A DNA stretch of 64,000 bases from Micromonospora_J zhanjiangensis (GCF_042650605.1 NZ_JBHSBN010000015.1:103857-167856), one strand, 5' to 3'; shown: positions 35,971 through 44,030, counted from the stretch's first letter. Notes: a model not told the origin generated them from the letters alone. Translations and numbers: made by a program.

Positions 35971-36360
35971 CTATCGCGGCCCGGCCGACTGACCGGGCAC
36001 CCGGCCGGGCGACGGGTCCGGCGACGGGCCGGGCGACGGGTCCGGCGACGGGCCGGGCGACGGGCCGGTCGGGCGCAGTCGGGACGCCACGTACTCGTCC
36101 ACGCTGGTGAAGCCGGCCGCCGCGGCCTGGGCGGCGACGCACCAGCGTTCCAGCACGGCCTGGTAGACCCGGAAGTCGGCGGCCCAGGCCGTGCGCATCG
36201 CCTCGATCGCCCGGGTCGCCTCGGTCAGTTGCACGGTCGCGGCCGGATCGGCCAGGTCCCGTTCCCAGCCGGCGGCCGCGGCCCGCAGTTCCTCGGCGAG
36301 GTCGCAGACGGACCCGCCGGTGCGCCGGATGTGTGCCGGTTCCGCGTACGTCTCAGGCAC
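35971..36360 (-). CDS. WXG100-like small helical protein
   Basis: Protein of 129 residues from GTG 36360 after GGGGGAGA. Two helices (VCDLAEELRAAAAGWERDLA and AIEAMRTAWAADFRVYQAVL) with a W/G-type turn fit the WXG100/ESAT-6-like fold. The C-terminal tail is a Pro/Ser/Gly/Asp repeat encoded by tandem 12-bp units near 36000-36062, seen also in secreted linkers. It is first in a three-gene operon and would be a partner or chaperone for the downstream 510-residue protein. Confidence 0.7.
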   Translation of the reverse strand: MPETYAEPAHIRRTGGSVCDLAEELRAAAAGWERDLADPAATVQLTEATRAIEAMRTAWAADFRVYQAVLERWCVAAQAAAAGFTSVDEYVASRLRPTGPSPGPSPDPSPGPSPDPSPGRVPGQSAGPR

Positions 36361-36538
36361 GGTCTCCCCCAGTCGGTCGGGAGACAGCGTAGCCAGGCGG
36401 GTCAATGGGTACGGGCCGCCGGCAGGACCGCGAGGAGGGCCGGCAACAGACCCCGCGCCGACGATCTCTCCCGCCTGGATCCGCTGTTCCACCTGCTCGG
36501 CGGGTTTGTTCACCACGCCTGCGGGAAGGCGGGACCTC

Positions 36539-36889
36539 ATGAAGAGCGATCAGCACGTCGAAGGCAACCTGAAGAGCATGGATGATCTTGATTTCCAGGG
36601 CTGGAACAACGCCGATTGGAACGGCGTGTTCGCTGACCACCACACCGAGGATGTGTTGGTGGACTGGAAGGGTCAGGAACCGACGCACGGGATCCAGCAG
36701 CACATCGACGCCATGAAGGCCTACACCGACTCGGCGGGCGGGACACCGCCCCGGATCACGTCCCATCCCATCGCGTTCGGGTCCGGGGAGTGGACCTGTG
36801 TCATCGGGGAGTTCGAGAACGGCAGCCGCATGGTCACGGTGGCCAAGTGGCGTGACGGCGCGATCGCCGAGGAGTACATCTGGTCCTGA
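36539..36889 (+). CDS. SnoaL-like polyketide cyclase family protein
   Basis: NTF2-fold protein of 116 residues: LDFQGWNNADWNGVFADHHT, VDWKGQEPTHGIQQHIDAMK, and WTCVIGEFENGSRMVTVAKW. These are typical of SnoaL-like proteins, whose activities range from cyclases to isomerases. ATG 36539 follows a G/A-rich stretch with GGGAAGG. It diverges from the WXG operon and converges on glyS. No biosynthetic genes adjoin it, so a specific substrate cannot be named. Confidence 0.85.
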   Translation: MKSDQHVEGNLKSMDDLDFQGWNNADWNGVFADHHTEDVLVDWKGQEPTHGIQQHIDAMKAYTDSAGGTPPRITSHPIAFGSGEWTCVIGEFENGSRMVTVAKWRDGAIAEEYIWS

Positions 36890-36890
36890 C

Positions 36891-36917
36891 GGGTCCCGCC
36901 GGCGCGCGACGGGACCC
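36891..36917. terminator. Hairpin between SnoaL-like gene and glyS
   Basis: GGGTCCCG (36891-36898) pairs with CGGGACCC (36910-36917), one base after the SnoaL stop and 12 bases before the glyS stop. A GC-rich terminator serving both convergent genes is likely. Confidence 0.65.
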
Positions 36918-36928
36918 GGGCCGGCGGC

Positions 36929-38308
36929 TCAGCAGCCGGGGAGGCGCTCCAACAGGTACGTCTCCACCTGGTCGAGGGAGACCCGTTCCTGGGTCATGGT
37001 GTCCCGGTTTCGGACCGTGACGGCGTTGTCGTCCAGCGTGTCGAAGTCGACGGTGACGCAGTACGGGGTGCCGATCTCGTCCTGCCGCCGGTAGCGTCGG
37101 CCGATCGCCTGCGAGTCGTCGAACTCGACCACCCACCGCTTGCGCAGCTGGGCGGCCAGGCCCTTCGCCTTGGGCGACAGCGCCTCGTTGCGGGACAGCG
37201 GCAGCACCGCCACCTTGACCGGCGCCAGCCGCGGGTCGAACCGCATCACGGTGCGCTTGTCCACGCCGCCCTTGGTGTTCGGCGCCTCGTCCTCGTCGTA
37301 CGCCTCCAGCAGGAAGGCGAGCACCGCCCGGGTCAGGCCGGCCGCCGGCTCGATCACGTACGGCACCCAGCGCTCCTGCTTCTCCTGGTCGAAGTAGGAC
37401 AGGTCGACGCCGGAGTGCTTGCTGTGCGTGGTCAGGTCGAAGTCGGTCCGGTTGGCGATGCCCTCCAGCTCGGCGAACTCGGTGCCGCCGAAGCGGAACT
37501 TGTACTCGATGTCGACGGTGCGCTTCGAGTAGTGCGAGAGCTTCTCCTTGGGGTGCTCGTACATCCGCAGGTTGTCCTCGGACAGGCCCAGGTCGACGTA
37601 CCAGTTCCAGCGCTCGCGCAGCCAGTACTCGTGCCATTGCTCGTCGGTGCCCGGCTCGACGAAGAACTCCATCTCCATCTGCTCGAACTCCCGGGTCCGG
37701 AAGATGAAGTTGCCCGGGGTGATCTCGTTCCGGAACGACTTGCCGACCTGCGCGATGCCGAACGGCGGCTTCTTACGGGCGGCGGTGGCCACGTTGTTGT
37801 AGTTGACGAAGATGCCCTGGGCGGTCTCCGGCCGCAGGTAGTGCAGGCCTTCCTCGCTCTCCACCGGGCCGAGGTAGGTCTTCATCAGGCCGTTGAACAT
37901 CTTCGGCTCGGTGAACGAGCCCTTCGCGCCGCAGCTCGGGCAGTTCAGCTCGGCCAGGCTGGTCGGCGGACGGCCGTGCTTGGCCTCGTACGCCTCCTCC
38001 ATGTGGTCGGCCCGGAACCGCTTGTGGCAGGACTGGCACTCGGTCAGCGGGTCGACGAACTCGGCGATGTGGCCGGAGGCCTGCCAGACCTGGCGGGCCA
38101 GGATGACGGCGGAGTCCAGGCCGACGATGTCGTCCCGCTGCTGCACCATCGTCCGCCACCACTGCCGGCGGACGTTCTCCTTGAGTTCGACGCCGTGCGG
38201 ACCGTAGTCCCAGGCCGACCGGGTGCCCCCGTAGATCTCGCTGGACGGGAAGACGAAGCCTCGGCGCTTGGCGAGGCTGACGACGGCGTCGATACGGTCG
38301 GCTGGCAT
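36929..38308 (-). CDS. glyS: Glycyl-tRNA synthetase (dimeric, alpha2)
   Basis: Class II synthetase of 459 residues. Starts MPADRIDAVVSLAKRRGFVF after AGGAGG. It contains SSEIYGGTRSAWDYGPHGVE, GLHYLRPETAQGIFVNYNNV, VGKSFRNEITPGNFIFRTRE (motif 2) and VIEPAAGLTRAVLAFLLEAY (motif 3), and a Cys4 insert (CQSCHKR with CPSCGAKG). C-terminal anticodon domain ends with ETYLLERLPGC. Complete and single-gene. Confidence 0.97.
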   Translation of the reverse strand: MPADRIDAVVSLAKRRGFVFPSSEIYGGTRSAWDYGPHGVELKENVRRQWWRTMVQQRDDIVGLDSAVILARQVWQASGHIAEFVDPLTECQSCHKRFRADHMEEAYEAKHGRPPTSLAELNCPSCGAKGSFTEPKMFNGLMKTYLGPVESEEGLHYLRPETAQGIFVNYNNVATAARKKPPFGIAQVGKSFRNEITPGNFIFRTREFEQMEMEFFVEPGTDEQWHEYWLRERWNWYVDLGLSEDNLRMYEHPKEKLSHYSKRTVDIEYKFRFGGTEFAELEGIANRTDFDLTTHSKHSGVDLSYFDQEKQERWVPYVIEPAAGLTRAVLAFLLEAYDEDEAPNTKGGVDKRTVMRFDPRLAPVKVAVLPLSRNEALSPKAKGLAAQLRKRWVVEFDDSQAIGRRYRRQDEIGTPYCVTVDFDTLDDNAVTVRNRDTMTQERVSLDQVETYLLERLPGC

Positions 38309-38425
38309 TTTTCCTCCTACGCCGACTGGCGGTCGGCGGGGGCGCTTCGGGGACAGATGAGACAACTGCGGGTCCAACGGTACGGTTACCGACGGTCCCG
38401 AGCCCAGGAGATTACCCGGCCGGGG

Positions 38426-39019
38426 TCAGCCGACCCCGCAGACCTCCAGCTTGCCCGTGCCGGTGTTCTGGTCGAGGCTGACCTCCTGCCGGGTCTGCCG
38501 GCCGCTCGCGTAGGTCACGTCGACCGGCACGGTGACCTGACCGGCCACCGCGGGTTCGCCGATCCGGTAGCTGGAGATCTCCGGCTCCGCGGCCACCCGC
38601 CGCTCGAACTCGCGGGGCGTCTCCCGGTTGCGGGCGGAGGCGCAGAGCAGGCCGTACGCCTTGGCGTACTTCCGGTCCTTGACCGCTTCGTAGTAGCTGC
38701 CGACCACCGCCCGGGCCTGCTCGTTGACCGCCTGGTTGCCGGCCACCACCAGGCCGACCAGTGCGGCCAGGCCACCGCCGCAGCACAGCAGGACGGCCAG
38801 GCCGGCCACCCCGAGGCCGATCCACAACCGGGCCGTCCGGCCCTCGGTCGGCGGCGCGGCGAACGGCGGCGTCACGCCCGGTCCGGGCGGCGGCGCCGGC
38901 GTGCCGTCCGGCCCGGGACCGACCGGTACGGGTGGCGCGGGATACGCCGGCGCCGGGTTCTCCGGTCCGGGTCGGACGGGGTACGGGGTCGACGGGCCGG
39001 CCGGTCCGGGAGCGGTCAT
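38426..39019 (-). CDS. Pro-rich single-pass membrane protein
   Basis: Protein of 197 residues: a proline/glycine-rich cytoplasmic N-terminus of about 60 residues, one membrane segment (IGLGVAGLAVLLCCGGGLAA) and an extracytoplasmic domain with VGSYYEAVKDRKYAKAYGLL and ISSYRIGEPAVAGQVTVPVD, resembling DUF4878-type lumazine-binding-like domains (NTF2-like). ATG 39019 has no strong ribosome site, so a leaderless message is possible. Common in actinobacteria; function unknown. Confidence 0.82.
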   Translation of the reverse strand: MTAPGPAGPSTPYPVRPGPENPAPAYPAPPVPVGPGPDGTPAPPPGPGVTPPFAAPPTEGRTARLWIGLGVAGLAVLLCCGGGLAALVGLVVAGNQAVNEQARAVVGSYYEAVKDRKYAKAYGLLCASARNRETPREFERRVAAEPEISSYRIGEPAVAGQVTVPVDVTYASGRQTRQEVSLDQNTGTGKLEVCGVG

Positions 39020-39044
39020 GCAGGCAAGGGTAGTGCGCCGGCAC

Positions 39045-39386
39045 TCAGCGATGCGGGTCAGTGGCCCGATCGCTGACCCCGACCACCACCGGACCGGCCG
39101 GCCCGGCACTGGCCAGCGTCTCGTACGCCGACGGTTCGTCGACCGACTCGGCCAGCAGCGGTACGGCGGCGATCTTCACCTCGAAGGCGCCGAGCGCCCG
39201 GCGGTAGCTGCCCACCGACTCCCATTCGGTCAGCAGCGTCCAGTGCCGCGGGTCGTCCAGCGCCCGCAGCAGCCGTCCGCGCAGGTAGCCCGGCCGGTCG
39301 GCGAGCGCCGCCAGGGCCGCGTGCGCCCGCTCGGTGAACGACGCGGCGGCGTCCTCGTCCAGCACGAACCGGTTCGTGACGAGCAC
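39045..39386 (-). CDS. Antibiotic biosynthesis monooxygenase (ABM) domain protein
   Basis: Protein of 113 residues with one ABM ferredoxin-like fold: LVTNRFVLDEDAAASFTERA, RPGYLRGRLLRALDD and HWTLLTEWESVGSYRRAL. GTG 39386 follows GAGGAGG. The gene diverges from a small membrane protein gene with 65 bp between. Substrate unknown; members include heme-degrading and quinone-forming oxygenases. Confidence 0.87.
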   Translation of the reverse strand: MLVTNRFVLDEDAAASFTERAHAALAALADRPGYLRGRLLRALDDPRHWTLLTEWESVGSYRRALGAFEVKIAAVPLLAESVDEPSAYETLASAGPAGPVVVGVSDRATDPHR

Positions 39387-39451
39387 CCGGGTTCCTCCTC
39401 GTGTCGACCCGCGACTGCGAACAACCGGCGACTGCGAATACAGTCAGCCGG

Positions 39452-39712
39452 ATGCAGCGTACGCAGCCCGCCCTGCTGACCCGGCTGGCCCGGGTCAACC
39501 CGACCGCGGCGTTCCTCGGCACCCTGGTTCTGGTCCTGGTGGCGTTGTTCGCCCCGGGCATCGTCGGCGGCGTCCTGCTGCTGGCGCTGGCCGCCGGGCT
39601 GGCCGCGCTGTTGGTGGCCACCTGGCCGGTGCAGACGCCGGTCACCCGGGCGGTCCGGCTGCTGTTGCTCACCCTGCTGGTGGCGGGCGCGCTACTCAAG
39701 ATCATGGCCTGA
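39452..39712 (+). CDS. Small membrane protein (DUF6703-like)
   Basis: Protein of 86 residues with three hydrophobic segments: AAFLGTLVLVLVALFAPGIV, GVLLLALAAGLAALLVATWP and LLLLTLLVAGALLKIMA. The pattern resembles DUF6703 proteins of actinobacteria. TACAGT lies seven bases before ATG 39452 and there is no ribosome site, so the message is probably leaderless. Confidence 0.75.
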   Translation: MQRTQPALLTRLARVNPTAAFLGTLVLVLVALFAPGIVGGVLLLALAAGLAALLVATWPVQTPVTRAVRLLLLTLLVAGALLKIMA

Positions 39713-39771
39713 CGCGGGCCGGGCGCCGCCAACCGCGGGCCGGCCGGTCCGCACATGCAATCATGCGTTTT

Positions 39772-39786
39772 TGACAATCATTATCA
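39772..39786 (+). promoter_or_regulatory. Zur box of the zinc uptake operon
   Basis: TGACAATCATTATCA is a near-palindrome (TGA-N-AAT, C, ATT-N-TCA) matching the actinobacterial Zur-box pattern with TGAAAATCATTTTCA. It lies 21 bases before the ATG of the zinc-binding protein gene. With zur at the end of the operon, autoregulated repression by zinc is expected. Confidence 0.85.
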
Positions 39787-39807
39787 TTTGCACGGAGAGT
39801 GGATGTC

Positions 39808-40752
39808 ATGCACATCCGCCCCGCCTGGCGTACCGCCGCCTCCGTCGCCGCGCTACTGGCCGTCGTTGGCGCGGCCGGCTGCACGACCCGGGTGACCGAC
39901 GCCGACCCGTCCCGGACCGACGTGGTCGCCGCCTTCTACCCGTTGCAGTTCATCGCCGAGCGGATCGGTGGGGACGCCGTCCGAGTGACAAACTTGGTCA
40001 AACCGGGCGCCGAGCCGCACGACCTCGAACTCAACCCGCACCAGGTGGCCCGGATCAGCGACGCGAAGGTGATCGTTTACCTCAAGGGCTTCCAGCCCGC
40101 CGTGGACGAGGCCGTCGAGCAGAACGGCGAGCACCGGGGCTTCGACGTGAGCACCGTGCAGCCGCTGCTGGACGCCGGCGCGGCCGGTCACCGGCACGCC
40201 GGCGAGGGTGCCGGGGAGCCGGCGGCCCACGGTGGCAAGGACCCGCACGTCTGGCTCGACCCGACCCGGCTGGCCACCATCGCCGACCGGCTGGCCGCGC
40301 GGCTGGGCGAGGCCGACCCGGGTCGCGCCGCCGACTACGCCACCCGCGCCGCCGCCCTGCACGCCGACCTCACGGCCCTGGACACGGAGTACGAGCAGGG
40401 GCTGCGCACCTGCCAGCGCCGGGAGATCGTGACCAGCCACGAGGCGTTCGGCTACCTCGCCGAGCGCTACCGGCTGACCCAGGTCGGGATCAGCGGGCTG
40501 ACCCCGGAGAACGAGCCGCCGCCGGGGCAGCTGGCCGAGGTGACCAAGGAGGCCCGGGAGCACGGCGCCACCACGATCTTCTTCGAGACGCTGGTCAGCC
40601 CCAAGGTCGCCGAGACGATCGCCCGACAGGTGGGCGCGACGACCGCGGTGCTCGACCCGATCGAGGGCCTGGAGCCGGGCAGCACCGGCGACTACCTTTC
40701 AGTGATGCGCGGCAACCTGGCCGCCCTCAAGACCGCCCTGGGGTGCTCGTGA
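39808..40752 (+). CDS. znuA: Zinc ABC transporter substrate-binding lipoprotein
   Basis: Lipoprotein of 314 residues: SVAALLAVVGAAGC lipobox, then metal-site residues H in KPGAEPHDLELNPHQ, a His-rich flexible loop GHRHAGEGAGEPAAHGGKDP, H in KDPHVWLDP, H in VTSHEAFGYLAERY and a D near AVLDPIEGL. The Cys/His/Asp pattern fits ZnuA rather than a manganese binder. ATG 39808 has GGAGA nine bases upstream; GTG 39799 would abut that site. It is first in the operon and overlaps znuC by four bases. Confidence 0.93.
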   Translation: MHIRPAWRTAASVAALLAVVGAAGCTTRVTDADPSRTDVVAAFYPLQFIAERIGGDAVRVTNLVKPGAEPHDLELNPHQVARISDAKVIVYLKGFQPAVDEAVEQNGEHRGFDVSTVQPLLDAGAAGHRHAGEGAGEPAAHGGKDPHVWLDPTRLATIADRLAARLGEADPGRAADYATRAAALHADLTALDTEYEQGLRTCQRREIVTSHEAFGYLAERYRLTQVGISGLTPENEPPPGQLAEVTKEAREHGATTIFFETLVSPKVAETIARQVGATTAVLDPIEGLEPGSTGDYLSVMRGNLAALKTALGCS

Positions 40753-41507
40753 GCCAGCCCGTCGTCACCGTCACCCACGGCGTGGTCGGCTACGACAACC
40801 GCGCCGTGCTCCGGGACGCCTCGTTCACCATGGTCGCCGGCGAGGTGGTGGCCGTGCTGGGCGCCAACGGCTCGGGCAAGTCGACGCTGATCCGCGCCGT
40901 GCTCGGCCTGGTCCCGCTGACCGGTGGCACGGTGGAGTTGTTCGGCACCCCGCTGCGGCGGTTCCGGCAGTGGGCCCGGATCGGCTACGTACCGCAGCGG
41001 ATCGGCGCCGGCAGCGGCGTACCGGCCACCGTGGCCGAGGTGGTCGGCTCCGGGCGGCTGGCCCGGCGCGGCGTCCTGCGCCCGCCCGGCGCGGCCGACC
41101 GGACCGCGGTGGCCGAGGCGCTGCGCGCGGTGGGCCTCGCCGACCGGGCCGGCGACCCGGTGCACACCCTCTCCGGCGGGCAGCAGCAACGCACCCTGAT
41201 CGCCCGCGCGCTGGCCGGCCGACCCGAGCTGCTGGTCCTGGACGAGCCGACCGCCGGCGTCGACATGGTCAGCCAGGAGGCGTTCGCCGGGGCGTTGGAC
41301 GGGTTCGTCGCCGGCGGCGGCACCGTCCTGCTGGTCGCGCACGAACTCGGCCCGCTGCGCCCGTTGATCGACCGCGCGCTGGTCGTACACGACGGTCGGA
41401 TCGCGCACGACGGGCCGGTGCCGGAACCGGCCGGCCACCACGCGGAGCCCGGTCACGACCACGTCCACCCGCACTGCGCCGACGAGCCGGCCGGGATGTG
41501 GAGCTGA
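40749..41507 (+). CDS. znuC: Zinc ABC transporter ATP-binding protein
   Basis: ATPase of 252 residues. Walker A AVLGANGSGKSTL, signature HTLSGGQQQRTLIARALAG, Walker B LLVLDEPTAGVDM, H-loop LLVAHELGPLRP. Its C-terminus is His-rich (GHHAEPGHDHVHPHC), which may buffer zinc. GTG 40749 overlaps the znuA stop as GTGA; its own stop overlaps the permease ATG by one base. Confidence 0.94.
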   Translation: MSQPVVTVTHGVVGYDNRAVLRDASFTMVAGEVVAVLGANGSGKSTLIRAVLGLVPLTGGTVELFGTPLRRFRQWARIGYVPQRIGAGSGVPATVAEVVGSGRLARRGVLRPPGAADRTAVAEALRAVGLADRAGDPVHTLSGGQQQRTLIARALAGRPELLVLDEPTAGVDMVSQEAFAGALDGFVAGGGTVLLVAHELGPLRPLIDRALVVHDGRIAHDGPVPEPAGHHAEPGHDHVHPHCADEPAGMWS

Positions 41508-42382
41508 TGGAGATCTTCACCTACCCGTTCATGATCCGGGCGCTGATCGGCGCGTTGATCATCGGCGTCACCGCGCCGGCCCTCGGGACGTACCTGGTCC
41601 AGCGCCGGATGTCCCTGATCGGCGACGGGATCGGGCACGTCGCGCTGACCGGTGTCGGGGTCGGCCTGCTGCTCGACCGGTCGCCGGTGATCGCCGCCGT
41701 GATCGTGTCGGCGATCGGCGCCGTCGCCATCGAGTTGATCCGCGAGCGCGGCCGGACCTCCGGCGACATGGCGCTGGCGCTGCTGTTCTACGGCGGCATC
41801 GCGGGCGGGGTGGTGCTGGTCGGACTCTCCGGGAACTCCAGCAACGCGGCCCTGATGTCGTACCTGTTCGGCTCGCTGACCACCACCTCCGGCGCCGACC
41901 TGGTCACCATCGCCGTGCTCGGCGCGCTGGTCCTGGTCGCCATGCTGGCGCTGCGCCCGGCGCTGTTCGCCGTCTGTCACGACGAGGAGTACGCCCGGGT
42001 GTCCGGCCTGCCGGTGCGCGGCCTCAACCTGCTGCTCGCGGTGACCACCGCGGTCACCGTCACCATCGCCATGCGCGCGGTCGGGCTGCTGCTGATCAGC
42101 GCCCTGATGGTGGTGCCGGTCGCCACCGCCCAACAGGTGACCCGGGGTTTCCGCGGCACCATGACCGCCGCCATGGCGCTCGGCCTGCTGGCCGCCGGTG
42201 CCGGGGTGTGGGTCGCGGGCGTCGCGGACACCGCTCCCGGCGCCTCGGTGGTGGTGCTGGCGATCGCCGTCTTCCTGCTGGTGGCCGTGGGCACCGCGAT
42301 CGCCCGCCGGCTGCGCCGCCCGTCGGTGCCGACCGCGCCGCCGGTCGGGTCCGAGCCGCCCGAGGTGGTACTGAATCGCTGA
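41507..42382 (+). CDS. znuB: Zinc ABC transporter permease
   Basis: Membrane protein of 291 residues with eight or nine helices, of the ABC-3 family: FMIRALIGALIIGVTAPALG, RRMSLIGDGIGHVALTGVGV, the GLLLISALMVVPVATAQQV segment near the coupling region. ATG 41507 overlaps the znuC TGA. Completes the transporter with znuA and znuC. Confidence 0.94.
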   Translation: MEIFTYPFMIRALIGALIIGVTAPALGTYLVQRRMSLIGDGIGHVALTGVGVGLLLDRSPVIAAVIVSAIGAVAIELIRERGRTSGDMALALLFYGGIAGGVVLVGLSGNSSNAALMSYLFGSLTTTSGADLVTIAVLGALVLVAMLALRPALFAVCHDEEYARVSGLPVRGLNLLLAVTTAVTVTIAMRAVGLLLISALMVVPVATAQQVTRGFRGTMTAAMALGLLAAGAGVWVAGVADTAPGASVVVLAIAVFLLVAVGTAIARRLRRPSVPTAPPVGSEPPEVVLNR

Positions 42383-42410
42383 TCCTGGTGGAACTGGTTA
42401 CCATTTCGGG

Positions 42411-42713
42411 GTGACTACCACCAGCAACGGCTACGAGGCGTACGAGGGCGCGGGTGAGCTGCTGCGCGCGCTGTCCGCCCCGATCCGGGTCGCCATCGTC
42501 ACCGAGCTCGCCGCCGGGGAACGCTGCGTCCACGAGCTGGTGGACAAGCTCGGCGCTCCGCAACCGCTGGTCTCCCAGCACCTGCGGGTGCTGCGCGGAG
42601 CCGGGGTGGTGCACGGCTCCCGGCGCGGCCGGGAGATCGCCTACGCCCTGGTCGACGAGCACGTCGCGAACATCGTGGCGGACGCGGTGAGCCACGCCCG
42701 GGAGGCCGCGTGA
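42411..42713 (+). CDS. ArsR/SmtB-family zinc sensor
   Basis: Repressor of 100 residues. Winged HTH: ELLRALSAPIRVAIVTELAA, HELVDKLGAPQPLVSQHLRV, LRGAGVVHGSRRGREIAYAL. The alpha5 metal site is complete: D82, H84, H95 and E98 in the order D-x-H-x10-H-xx-E, as in SmtB and CzrA, so it should sense zinc excess. A TACCAT hexamer six bases before GTG 42411 suggests an internal leaderless promoter in addition to operon transcription. The zur gene overlaps its stop. Confidence 0.92.
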   Translation: MTTTSNGYEAYEGAGELLRALSAPIRVAIVTELAAGERCVHELVDKLGAPQPLVSQHLRVLRGAGVVHGSRRGREIAYALVDEHVANIVADAVSHAREAA

Positions 42714-43111
42714 CCGGCGGCGACAACACCTCGGTCCGCAACACCCGGCAGCGCAGCGCGGTGAGCGCGCTGCTCGGCCAGGTGGACGGCTTCCACAGCG
42801 CGCAGGAACTGCACGCGATGCTCCGGGACCGGGGCGAGCGGGTCGGCCTCACCACCGTCTACCGCACCCTGCAAGGGCTGGCCGACGCGGGCGAGGTGGA
42901 CGTCATGCGGCCGCCCGGCGGCGAGCACCGCTACCGCCGGTGCAGCCAGGGGCACCACCACCACCTGGTCTGCCGGGCCTGCGGCAGCACCGTCGAGGTG
43001 GAGGGCCCGACCGTGGAGAACTGGGCCGACCGGATCGCCGCCCAGCACGGGTACGCCGACATCAGCCACACCCTGGAGATCTTCGGCACCTGCCCGCGCT
43101 GCGCCGGCTGA
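42710..43111 (+). CDS. zur: Fur-family zinc uptake regulator
   Basis: Fur-type regulator of 133 residues. DNA-binding half: NTRQRSAVSALLGQVDGFHS, GLTTVYRTLQGLADAGEVDV; metal sites: EHRYRRCSQGHHHHLVCRAC and FGTCPRCAG, giving the structural Cys4 (two CxxC pairs) and the His-rich sensory site. GTG 42710 overlaps the ArsR stop (GTGA). Last gene of the zinc operon, expected to bind the box at 39772-39786 when zinc is sufficient. Confidence 0.95.
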   Translation: MTGGDNTSVRNTRQRSAVSALLGQVDGFHSAQELHAMLRDRGERVGLTTVYRTLQGLADAGEVDVMRPPGGEHRYRRCSQGHHHHLVCRACGSTVEVEGPTVENWADRIAAQHGYADISHTLEIFGTCPRCAG

Positions 43112-43175
43112 CGGGCGCGTGCCGGCTGCCCGCTGACCGCTGCCGGGTGGCCGCGGTTCTGGCACGCTGTCCGGC

Positions 43176-43781
43176 GTGAAGATTTACGCCGACCGTTTTC
43201 CGACCGCCCTCCGCCAACTCCTCACCGATCTGCTCGTCCTCGCCTGGGTCTACCTGTCGGTCCGCTTCGCGATGTGGCTGTACGACCTGGTCGAGAAGCT
43301 CGCCGTACCCGGACGCAAGCTGGAGGGGGCGGGCAACTCCCTGGCCGGCAACCTGGCCGACGCCGGCGGCAAGGTACGCCGGGTGCCGGTGGTCGGCGAC
43401 GACCTGACCGCACCGTTCACCAAGGCCGCCGACGCCGCCCGGTCGATGGCCGAGGCCGGCCGGGACCAGCAGGAACTGGTCGCCCAGCTCGCGCTGGCGC
43501 TGTCGCTGGCCGTACTGGTGTTTCCGCTGGGTCTGGTGCTGTTCGGCTGGCTGCCGCTGCGGGTGCGCTGGATCCGCCGGGCCAGCGCGGCCAGTTCGCT
43601 GCGCGCCGCGCCGGCCGGCCGGGACCTGCTCGCCCTGCGGGCGCTGGCCACCCAGCCGCTGCGCAAGCTGACCCGGATCGACCCGGACGTGGCGGCGGCC
43701 TGGCGGCGCGGCGACGACCGGGCGTTGGACGCGCTGGCCGCGCTGGAGCTGCGTGGACTGGGGCTGCGTCCCGGACGGTGA
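43176..43781 (+). CDS. Two-helix membrane protein of unknown function
   Basis: Protein of 201 residues from GTG 43176. Hydrophobic segments LLTDLLVLAWVYLSVRFAMW and ALALSLAVLVFPLGLVLFGW flank an extracytoplasmic or cytoplasmic loop with a Gly/Ala/Asp-rich helix (GNSLAGNLADAGGKVRRVPV). The C-terminal third is helical and soluble (LALRALATQPLRKLTRIDPD). Found widely in Micromonosporaceae in my recollection; function unknown. A strong hairpin follows two bases after the stop. Confidence 0.82.
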   Translation: MKIYADRFPTALRQLLTDLLVLAWVYLSVRFAMWLYDLVEKLAVPGRKLEGAGNSLAGNLADAGGKVRRVPVVGDDLTAPFTKAADAARSMAEAGRDQQELVAQLALALSLAVLVFPLGLVLFGWLPLRVRWIRRASAASSLRAAPAGRDLLALRALATQPLRKLTRIDPDVAAAWRRGDDRALDALAALELRGLGLRPGR

Positions 43782-43782
43782 C

Positions 43783-43811
43783 CACCCGCCGACCGGTAAG
43801 GTCGGCGGGTG
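43783..43811. terminator. Perfect 12-bp hairpin covering the next start codon
   Basis: CACCCGCCGACC (43783-43794) and its exact complement (43800-43811) flank a five-base loop GGTAA. It starts two bases after the upstream stop, so it looks like a terminator, but its right arm contains the AAGG-following region and GTG start (43809) of the next small gene. Either the small gene has internal translational control or the hairpin terminates most upstream transcripts. Confidence 0.65.
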
Positions 43812-43979
43812 CCCATCGTTCTCGCGGTCGTCGGTTTCCTCATGTTGGCCTACGCGGTCGGCCTGCTCGTCATGGTCCGCCGCGGTCGGAAGATCCCGCC
43901 GGTGGGATATCTCGGCCTGGTCGGGCTCAACGGCGTGCTGATCGCCGCCCTGCTGGCCTGGATGGTCGCCAGGCGCTGA
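43809..43979 (+). CDS. Small two-helix membrane protein
   Basis: Protein of 56 residues, too short for many gene callers. It reads PIVLAVVGFLMLAYAVGLLV, MVRRGRKIPPVGYLGLVGLN and GVLIAALLAWMVARR: two hydrophobic helices with a basic loop. GTG 43809 has AAGG seven bases upstream. Codon third positions are strongly GC, as in neighbouring genes, which supports coding. Function unknown. Confidence 0.68.
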   Translation: MPIVLAVVGFLMLAYAVGLLVMVRRGRKIPPVGYLGLVGLNGVLIAALLAWMVARR

Positions 43980-43983
43980 ACCG

Positions 43984-44000
43984 GCCGGCGGGCCGCCGGC
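43984..44000. terminator. Palindromic hairpin between convergent genes
   Basis: GCCGGCGG (43984-43991) and CCGCCGGC (43993-44000) around one base, five bases after the small membrane gene and 31 before the acyl-CoA dehydrogenase stop. Confidence 0.55.
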
Positions 44001-44030
44001 CCAGCGTGGCGGGGCCCGCCGTCAGCCGGC

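Noticed and set aside
36000..36062. Short tandem repeats that might suggest a CRISPR or regulatory array
   Set aside because: Units of 12 bp keep frame and encode a Pro/Ser/Gly/Asp linker at the end of the WXG-like gene; no spacers.
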